Source: Anthoceros angustus (Eukaryota > Streptophyta > Anthocerotopsida > Anthocerotales > Anthocerotaceae). Taken from it: a DNA stretch of 64,000 nucleotides. The notes beneath the pieces are model-generated. The model did no database searches, was not told the origin of the DNA, and saw nothing but the letters and a program-made list of their open reading frames with translations. This document shows, one piece after another, positions 56,925 through 64,000 of the stretch; position 1 is the first letter of the stretch, and each line of letters starts with the position of its first letter. Where the stretch lies: NCBI GenBank assembly GCA_010909165.1, contig VJWM01000107.1, positions 496,001-560,000 on the forward strand, written 5' to 3'. A program made the position numbers and the translations under genes.

Positions 56925-59900
56925 TCACGGCTTCCTCACAACAGCGACTGCAAAACAAGGGTGATAAGAAAATTCGAAAGAGACTTTCAGGTTATCTCCC
57001 GGCCCTGCTTGATGTGCAACCTGCAATGCCATGCGGTTCCTTAGTGCAACCTGCTCCATTTGCCTGATTTCCGCCGCTCTCTGGGTCCGGCTTACCCCTG
57101 ACAGCTCCGGAGCTTTGGAGACAGCCTGCCCAAGTTCTTGAAGATGCTGCTGGACAGCCATGAAATGGTCGTATGATAGCTGATACAGGTCCTTCACCTG
57201 CATTTCAAACTTTCAGTGCACTCTTCTCAATAGCAAGAAGTTCCAACACAATTCACATCCATACCGGAACACTTTTATGTCTTGTGGCTTCTCTGAAACG
57301 GTAGTACGTCATTGGCTCTGGGACAATGATTCTTTGGAGAAGCTCAAACCTTTGCACATATCTCTGTCCCATGACACAGAATATTTGTCAGCAGTCGAAC
57401 AGACAGCACTGGCCATCATTGGATGGAGTTTTGCACAACTGGAAGAAGTTGAGAGCTGAATAAGGAACACAAGGAACTAGGAAACAGACCTCCTGCTCCT
57501 GGTTGAAAATAGTATCGCGATGGATCACTTTGCCATCCTTCGTCAAAGCTGCAAGCATCTGATACAAACGACCAGATCTGGTGGTAAGCACTTTCCCCAG
57601 CAGTGTCCGCAAAATGAAAGCAGGGCACACAACATAAGGTGATGGCGTGACGAATCTGCAAGCACACGCACAAATCTTCATACAAATAATGATAGCAGGG
57701 AAGACACTCGTGTCACAAGCAGAGAGGCCAATACCCAAATAAAGCCCTTGCAAAGATCAATGTAGCATTGGAGAAGGAAAACAGATGTGGTCAGTCGAGT
57801 CTCCTTCCCTCCTCCCTTTGTAGCCGCCTTTTTCTTCTTGCCCTTCTTTTTGGCTGATGATGATAACAACAGAGAAAGTGATGCCTTCTGCGTGAGCCTA
57901 GGGAGGCAACGCCAACAGTCATGATCTCACCCTGCATGCACACTAACTCCCCCTGACCTCCCTTTAGATGCAGACTGGTACGTTCGATATGCAGGATCTC
58001 TAAGCTGTTTGGTCCCTCTGGTTTTCTGAACTTGACCATGCGCAATACACAGCATCCCTTAAAGAAAATGGAAAGACAATTGCACTCAGAATGACATGGG
58101 TTCACATACACGAGTCAACACTGTCGGTTGAGTTTGCTTCCTCTGATGCCTTTTCCTTTGCAAGCTTATATTGAAGGAGCGTTAACAGAACATGATCCAG
58201 GTACCTGCATGTTAAACATAACCAGCAACATTACATGCTGTCCAATCAAAAGCATCCTAGAAGATAAGATAATGACTATACTAAGAAGGTGAACTGGGGA
58301 GAGCCTTTTCTTTCATCCGTACCAATACACCATAGCATACTCGGATGCTGAATACAGCTCCAGCTCAAAACCAAGCATAAGAAAATGCCCAACAATCCAA
58401 CATATTTGCTCAGCTGCCCATCCCATAAAAACATTGTCCGTCCACCAGCACTGGACATCAGTCACACAGGATGCGTTACAAAATTTGTACGGCTTCCATG
58501 GCCACAGGAAGACAGCCTAGCTCAAACCAGGCCCTTTACCATGGGACTACCTTCTTATATCCAATGGTGAAGCGACTTAAATGCTGAGGACTTTCACGAG
58601 TGAATTCGGCCTGCTCAAACCAGATCAAAGCAAGGTCAGTGAGTCTAAGTCACAGGAGGCAGACACGTACCAGAATCAAAGTAACATACTCAGCACCTGC
58701 TGTAGAAGGCTACCCCAGTCATTAATAACCCTCCCCAGCTTCCGCCGTTGCCATGCAGGGTTTGTGCAGAGTATTCTCAAGAGGCGGACAGTCAACTGCA
58801 AAGGAGGAAGTTTTTTTTTAATGAGGAGCAAAGCATCAGATGTCTGACTACACAAACCGCAGGAAAATTATGGTCAGACAACATAGAATGCAGAGACAAC
58901 AGAAATGCATAGCTCAATGCGACTCACTCGACCAGCCTGTCCTTCAAAGGTCCAGTTAGACAATGCCTCCTTATCTTGTGGCATCACCTTGGAGAGTGCG
59001 TACAAAGTAGGGTCCTTCCCAAAAATCTTCCCATCTTGCAAAACTGTTGACTGTAAAGGGAAACCATGCCAAGCTACATCAGCCCAAATCTTTTAGACTG
59101 GTAGGGATAATTCAGAACACACCAGTAAGTGACAGTATAATGCACTGCTAACACATGGATATGGAACTATACACACAACCTCAAAGCAAACTCAGAAGAT
59201 AATAAGAGCGATGGGTGTACCTGCAATCGAGCTCTTGCAACAAGGTCTGGTTGCGACTTCTGGAAGTCCACAACAAACTGGAGCAACTCTTCTACACCTA
59301 GATCAAAGGGAACTGAGCATATGCGATCTAGATCATTGAGCAACTGCTCAAAATATTTTAGAGCCTGACACAACAGCACACTTGTGAACATCCCCACGCA
59401 TCAGACACTGTGCCACGTGATAGTTGCAGCCTACTGTACATCTTGTTGAGAAGCGACCAGGCACCCATCCATAAACAGCCTCCCTTAAGCAACAACTACC
59501 CTCCAATCAACTGCACCTCTCTGGTAACTCACCGCATCCCAGCACACTATTTTGATGGAACGAGGAGGTGTAGGAGCAAGAAGTCGCCTGTTCACACTCT
59601 CATCAAAACCAATTGCTGGTTGCCCAGATGCTGTGGAGCAGACGTGGTCTGCAGATCTCACAGCATGCTCCTCTGCTGCCCCTGGAAACTTCTCCAGAAA
59701 CTTTGCTGACACTCGTATTGCCCCAAGCTCAGTACGAGCAGTGGAAATGTGCCTGCGTGCCATTTCTAAGCCCCTCTCGTTGCGCTTTTCCATACATACA
59801 ATAGCATGATAGAATGCCTGCACCCCACAGCCAACATTCAATTACCTGAGCATTATACAAGGTACAACCATAAGAGGCAGCATGAACCACAGCAAACTAC

Positions 59901-61174
59901 CAAATACAGAAACAGACCTTCCGAAATCTCAGGCGACACAAAACAGCTTGACAAAACCCTTCTTCAAGTTCAGGGTCATCCTGTAGAGGCTCAAGATCTG
60001 TTTCTCAGGCACGAAGGGAACACATGATCAAAATGCCGCATAACTGAAGGTCATGATGTTGACCCCACAGCTCGTAACAACTGGACTTCCATACCTTCCA
60101 CATGCTTTTTCTTGCCAGAGACCCCTTTACATCCCCGCAGATTCCTCGCAACAGTTTCTTCAACCGAGTTTACTATAGACAGGCACTTGTTGTCGTCTTC
60201 TCCCTCCAAAGGAAGGCCATATGATACAGTGAAGAAATCTTCTTCCTGTCAGGTTCCGACTGATATCAGCATCTAATATGTGGTCCTTAGGGTCAATCAG
60301 CAAAGCAAATTTAGCTTTGCATGCGGTAAGATCTGAACTGCCGGCATCTAAAGGAGCTCACCTCACGCATGTCGGCAAGGGCCACTGAAGTTCGCAAAAT
60401 GCTGCAGGTTGCTCGGGTGATTTTACAGTACGCATGAAGAAGGGCATTCGATGCAGTTCTATCCAGCTTCAGCAAGTACAGGCACGAAAACACTGTTTGC
60501 GGCAGGGAATGGCCTTTGTGCCAAGTAGCCTGGAAGCAAATCCGTCACAATCTGATAAGGAAATCCTTATCCGGTAATGCACATTCCTGAACTTGAAAAG
60601 CAGAAAGTGTCATACCTCACATGACAACAAATGATCCATGACGTCAATGAGCTGCGCTATAGTTAAATCAACCGGTGCTGCACCGGCCTCTATGGCCTTC
60701 TCTGCTGTCTCGAATCCAGCGTTTGCCATGCCGGCATCCATCTTCGGATCCATAATCTAAAAGTTTGCAAAATGATGTAAAATAACAACCCATCAGGACG
60801 CGCCCTGAGTGCAGCGACGAGAGGCACTGACACTGGACTGCCACTCATTCGCATTATGGGAATCCCCGCTAGACCTAGATCATACCTCAAGCGCTGACAT
60901 TGCCTCATACAGGCTGAAATTCTCTCCATGGATAAGCTCTCCCTCCTCCAACTCTGCAACCACGACAACCGAAAATGTTGGAGATGCCACACACGGAGAA
61001 AAATTCCGGATAAAAATCTCGACAATTTCGATGCAAAGAAGCCTGCCGCCAACGCCTGCATTTATGGGCAGCTGCTGAGTCCTTACCGGAACACACAGCT
61101 GACAAGAATGCTGATGCATCTGCCCAGACCGTTCCCTCCCCCGCAGGAGTCGAGGTCGCTCCTACTTGATCCAT
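56925..61174 (-). CDS. NAA35: NatC N-alpha-acetyltransferase auxiliary subunit NAA35/MAK10
   Basis: Ribosome-associated subunit of the NatC complex, which acetylates N-termini beginning Met-Leu/Ile/Phe/Trp. Start ATG at 61174 ([20 protein letters not shown]). Exon 2 gives [20 protein letters not shown] and exon 3 [16 protein letters not shown], the family hallmark, then [20 protein letters not shown]. Middle exons include [74 protein letters not shown] and [20 protein letters not shown]. The last exon has [40 protein letters not shown] and stops at 56925. About 17 short exons; I did not frame every one. It diverges from coatomer zeta across 367 bp. Confidence 0.92.
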
Positions 61175-61541
61175 ACCAGGATGCAAGCTCGGAATAGCTA
61201 AGGGAGCCAACATCGACGACGAAGCATCCTTTTATTCCGGTGAACAAATTCGACCCCGTAGACCTGAACGGAGTTTATTACATATTAGGGCTCCGTAAGT
61301 CCCCTTACTCCTTTGCCTGGTCCGATGGCCATTTCCGAGGGAGATAGTGTGGACTTGTGAGCAAACGACCAAAGCCTGAGGCCGTCCTCTGGCGCCACGG
61401 AGCGAGACCGATGGACCAGGTGCGAGAAAATTCTGCTTTCTCTCCTGTTGGGTAGCTGCAATTGGCCTTGAAGACTGGCACGGCTCCGCTACTGCCGACG
61501 CGGAGCAATCTGGTGTGGTGTTGCTGAGCTCGATCTCCCGG

Positions 61542-62653
61542 ATGCAGGTGTCGGCTCCGTTGATCAAAAACATACTGCTCCTGGACGCTGAAGGCAAGCG
61601 CGTTGCTGTCAAGTACTTTTCTGATGATTGGCCAAGTCTTGCTGCCAAGTTGGCGTTCGAGAAATCAGTCTTCACCAAGACTCAACGGATCAGCGCTCGC
61701 AATGAAGGTGTGTGCGTCACACATTTGCGATGATCCGGGGAAGGTTTTGGTGTAACTGCATAGATCTTACTGCGCAATGTACTGATCCGCAAGTCTGAGT
61801 GATCTGCTGCTGCTGTGCTGACGGGAAGTCCCTTTGTGGTGCAGCGGAGATCGGCATGTTCGATGGCTACATCGTAGTATACAAGTTTGTTGCGGATCTG
61901 CATTTCTACGTGACTGGTGGGGATGACGAAAACGAGCTCATCCTCGCCACAGTTTTGCAAGGTTTCTTCGACGCAGTTGCCATTCTTCTTAGGTTTGTAT
62001 CCTCTGAAGCTGCTGCATCGATGCTCAACCGTGCCACCGGCATTGCGCCTTTTGCTTAAGGCCGCTTGTTTTTTCCTTCAGGCACAACGTCGAGAAGAAG
62101 TCAGTGTTGGAAAATCTTGATCTAGTTCTCCTCTGCCTGGACGAGATTGTTGACGGAGGGTGAGTGCTGGAAGACCTCGGACGCATCCTTATGTCTTCCA
62201 AGTCCTTAGGGCAGGGTCAGGTGGTGTCATAGAGGGAAGGAGGCACCGTTGGTAGATTTGGTCTGGATGTCGCAGGAGTCTACCTTGAGCTGGATGAGGT
62301 CAAGAGCGTAGAGTTTAGTTGTGGCGGAGGAGGCTTCAGCTTCCTGCTACACTTAGTTTGTCAGATTGAGGCTGACGTGCTTGTCCCTACGTTTTTTGTC
62401 CGGCAGAATGATTTTGGAGTTTGATGCAAGTGTTATCGCCGGAAGGGTGGCGATGCGTGGGGCTGATGCAGATGTACCTCTTTCGGAGCAGGTATTCTCA
62501 GAATCAATAATGGATTCAATCATCAGGCTGTGGTAATTATCACATGCCTTGCTTTAGGATTGGTGATTCTCACTCCACCGTCCTGGTTTGCAGACGTTAT
62601 CGCAGGCTCTAGCATCTGCTAAAGAACATTTGGCACGATCTCTACTGAAATGA
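61542..62653 (+). CDS. Coatomer subunit zeta (COPI)
   Basis: Small subunit of the COPI coat for Golgi-to-ER vesicles, related to the sigma chains of clathrin adaptors. The start [20 protein letters not shown] at 61542 matches the family start ([23 protein letters not shown]). Then [20 protein letters not shown], exon 2 [20 protein letters not shown] and [17 protein letters not shown], exon 3 [20 protein letters not shown], exon 4 [20 protein letters not shown], exon 5 [19 protein letters not shown]. Five exons, no break, normal length (about 180 residues). An upstream in-frame ATG at 61515 exists, but the family alignment favours 61542. Confidence 0.95.
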
Positions 62654-62996
62654 GTCTATCGTAATATCAGCTGCATGATCGGAAGTAAAGGGAAGGGATT
62701 TCCTTCCAGTCCAGTGTGGCTTGCCTGGTCGGTTTTGAGATGACCTGCCCGATGCAGGCCAGGTTACCCATTCTCCTCGCTGGTGAAACTGAGCCAGCTC
62801 TCTATCGGCGTCGCAAAGGCAGTGACTGACACGGTGCTGAGGGACTTCACAAATTTTTGTCGGACTCAGTACTTCGCCACTCAGATCGGGGTTGGTTTGC
62901 AGGCTCACTTAGTGAACTCAGTTTTGGTGGCTATGACATTTGATACCTCTCTCCCTATAATGGGATCATGAACTGAAAGGTCTCTCGTATCGAAGG
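62654..62996. other. convergent 3' intergenic region
   Basis: Between the stop codons of coatomer zeta and the acyl-activating enzyme; holds both 3' ends. No gene seen. Confidence 0.5.
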
Positions 62997-64000
62997 TTAG
63001 GATGGAGATCTGGTTTTGTGGATAAACTCGTCTCTCAACAGTTGGCGCATGATCTTGTTTGTCGCAGTGCGGGGAAAATCGGAAACGACAGCAAATCCTT
63101 CTGAATCGCTGAGGAGAACGCCTGTTTCAACACATCGACCTTGAGCTCTGGTCCAGGTTTCAGGACAGCTACCAGTAGCAGCTGGTCTGGACCTCCACCA
63201 GTAGCTGGCAGAGCGACGGCTGCTGTTTCCACCACTCTTTCATGGGATTTGTGGCAAACCCTCTCGATTTCCACAGAGCTCGTCTGAAGGATGGAAAAGC
63301 AGATAGGTCATGTATTGAAACCAACAATTTGGAGAGGATGGGTGGGTAAGAACGAGCCAAACCTTGATGCCTCCGAGGTTCACTGTGTCATCGGCACGGC
63401 CATGTGCCCTGTAGTATCCTCCAAAAAGCCGTTCCATTATGTCCCCATGCCTTCTCGGTCTCTGTTAGCAGCATTGTATGACGAGCATGATCAAGGAAGG
63501 GCAGGGAGCGTGCAATTCGCAAAGCAAATGACATTCCATACCTGCTCATGGAAGAATGGTATTCCGTTGTAATACACGGCGTCATGATCCCCATTTAATA
63601 TGACGGTAGACTCTCCCATGAAAGGGAGCAAAGCTATTTCTCCTATGCAGGATTCGTTGTCAGACTGAACACCAACCAGAGTCGTGTCGATCAGACATAG
63701 AGCTCCATGAACCACATCGCGCCTGGAAGGCTGGCCATTGACATAAGGACTTACATAAGGAACACCTTGCTCGTTCAAAATGACAAAAGAACGACCAAGG
63801 GAAGTAGTACTGAAAAGTGAAACCCCTTGGGGCTGTAGCAAACTCCCATGGACGTATGAACATCCCATCTCAGTACCAGACTTCCAGCAGTGGAGGGTAG
63901 TAACAGCGTCCACATAGCCACAAGGAATCATCTACGGTGGACGCCTCCCCTGTTGTGCACATGCTTCTGCAATCATTGTTGAGGGATGAGTTACTTAGGA
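62997..64000 (-). CDS. Acyl-activating enzyme AAE17/AAE18-like, 3' part, two deletion frameshifts
   Basis: Adenylate-forming acyl-CoA synthetase family; the Arabidopsis relatives are peroxisomal. The exon from about 63966 reads [17 protein letters not shown]...LLEV. Five bases appear to be missing near 63888, after which [17 protein letters not shown] and [13 protein letters not shown] continue in another frame to FFHEQ, donor at 63541. Next exon: [25 protein letters not shown], donor at about 63360. Last exon: [50 protein letters not shown] second gap there (family has NPLFKV) is followed, one frame over, by [20 protein letters not shown] and a stop at 62997. The restored C-terminus ends RSPS, not a PTS1 tripeptide. 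The AMP-binding N-terminal part is outside the window. Confidence 0.85.

Overview
The window reads as nuclear DNA of a green plant of the streptophyte line. It holds a PPR editing factor with a DYW-type C-terminus, a PAO/TIC55-type Rieske oxygenase, a full-length peroxisomal ABCD transporter of the CTS/PXA1 type, an INT-type inositol transporter, NAA35 and coatomer zeta, all with short GT-AG introns of roughly 60-150 bp. A FAM184-like coiled-coil gene and a kinesin-9 gene, two families tied to motile cilia, suggest a lineage that keeps flagellated cells (charophyte alga, bryophyte, lycophyte or similar) rather than a seed plant. I cannot name the species.

Layout. 1-5.5 kb: many-exon FAM184-like gene (minus, 3' end outside the window), head to head with an intronless, A/T-rich kinesin-9 (6.05-8.67 kb, plus). 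9.2-13.2 kb: a GH28 polygalacturonase and a PAO/TIC55/PTC52-family Rieske oxygenase (plus). 14.3-20.85 kb: a full-length ABCD transporter (plus). 21.0-22.5 kb: a Golgi-type methyltransferase (minus). 23.4-39.7 kb: a BTB/POZ gene cluster with three complete copies and two relics, sharing a conserved palindromic upstream element. It is interrupted by a 6.2-kb CACTA DNA transposon (25806-32025, TGA target duplication on both sides) which itself landed in an older reading frame. 40-47 kb: orphan PPR fragments, small inverted repeats, an unrecognised two-exon gene, and a PPR-DYW locus whose middle is expanded by near-identical repeats and broken by frameshifts. 47-49.4 kb: A/T-rich non-coding DNA with a 5S rRNA-derived repeat. 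49.4-51.9 kb: inositol transporter. 52.4-52.8 kb: histone H4 (minus) followed by an animal/algal-style histone 3' stem-loop. 53.4-54.8 kb: a small type I membrane protein with a thrombospondin-type repeat. 56.9-61.2 kb: NAA35/MAK10 (minus), head to head with coatomer zeta (61.5-62.7 kb, plus). 63.0-64.0 kb: the 3' part of a peroxisomal-type acyl-activating enzyme (minus).

Functional threads are few, as usual for a plant chromosome. The kinesin-9/FAM184 pair could be co-expressed in ciliated cells. The ABCD transporter and the acyl-activating enzyme both belong to peroxisomal acyl metabolism but lie 40 kb apart. Several otherwise conserved genes (Rieske oxygenase, acyl-activating enzyme, PPR locus, second copy of the transposon duplication) carry small deletion-type frameshifts at homopolymers or short repeats. 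Together these look more like consensus errors of a long-read assembly than independent gene deaths. The most interesting items are the H4 stem-loop, the divergent ciliary gene pair, the CACTA element with unfamiliar cargo, and the BTB cluster with its shared upstream palindrome.
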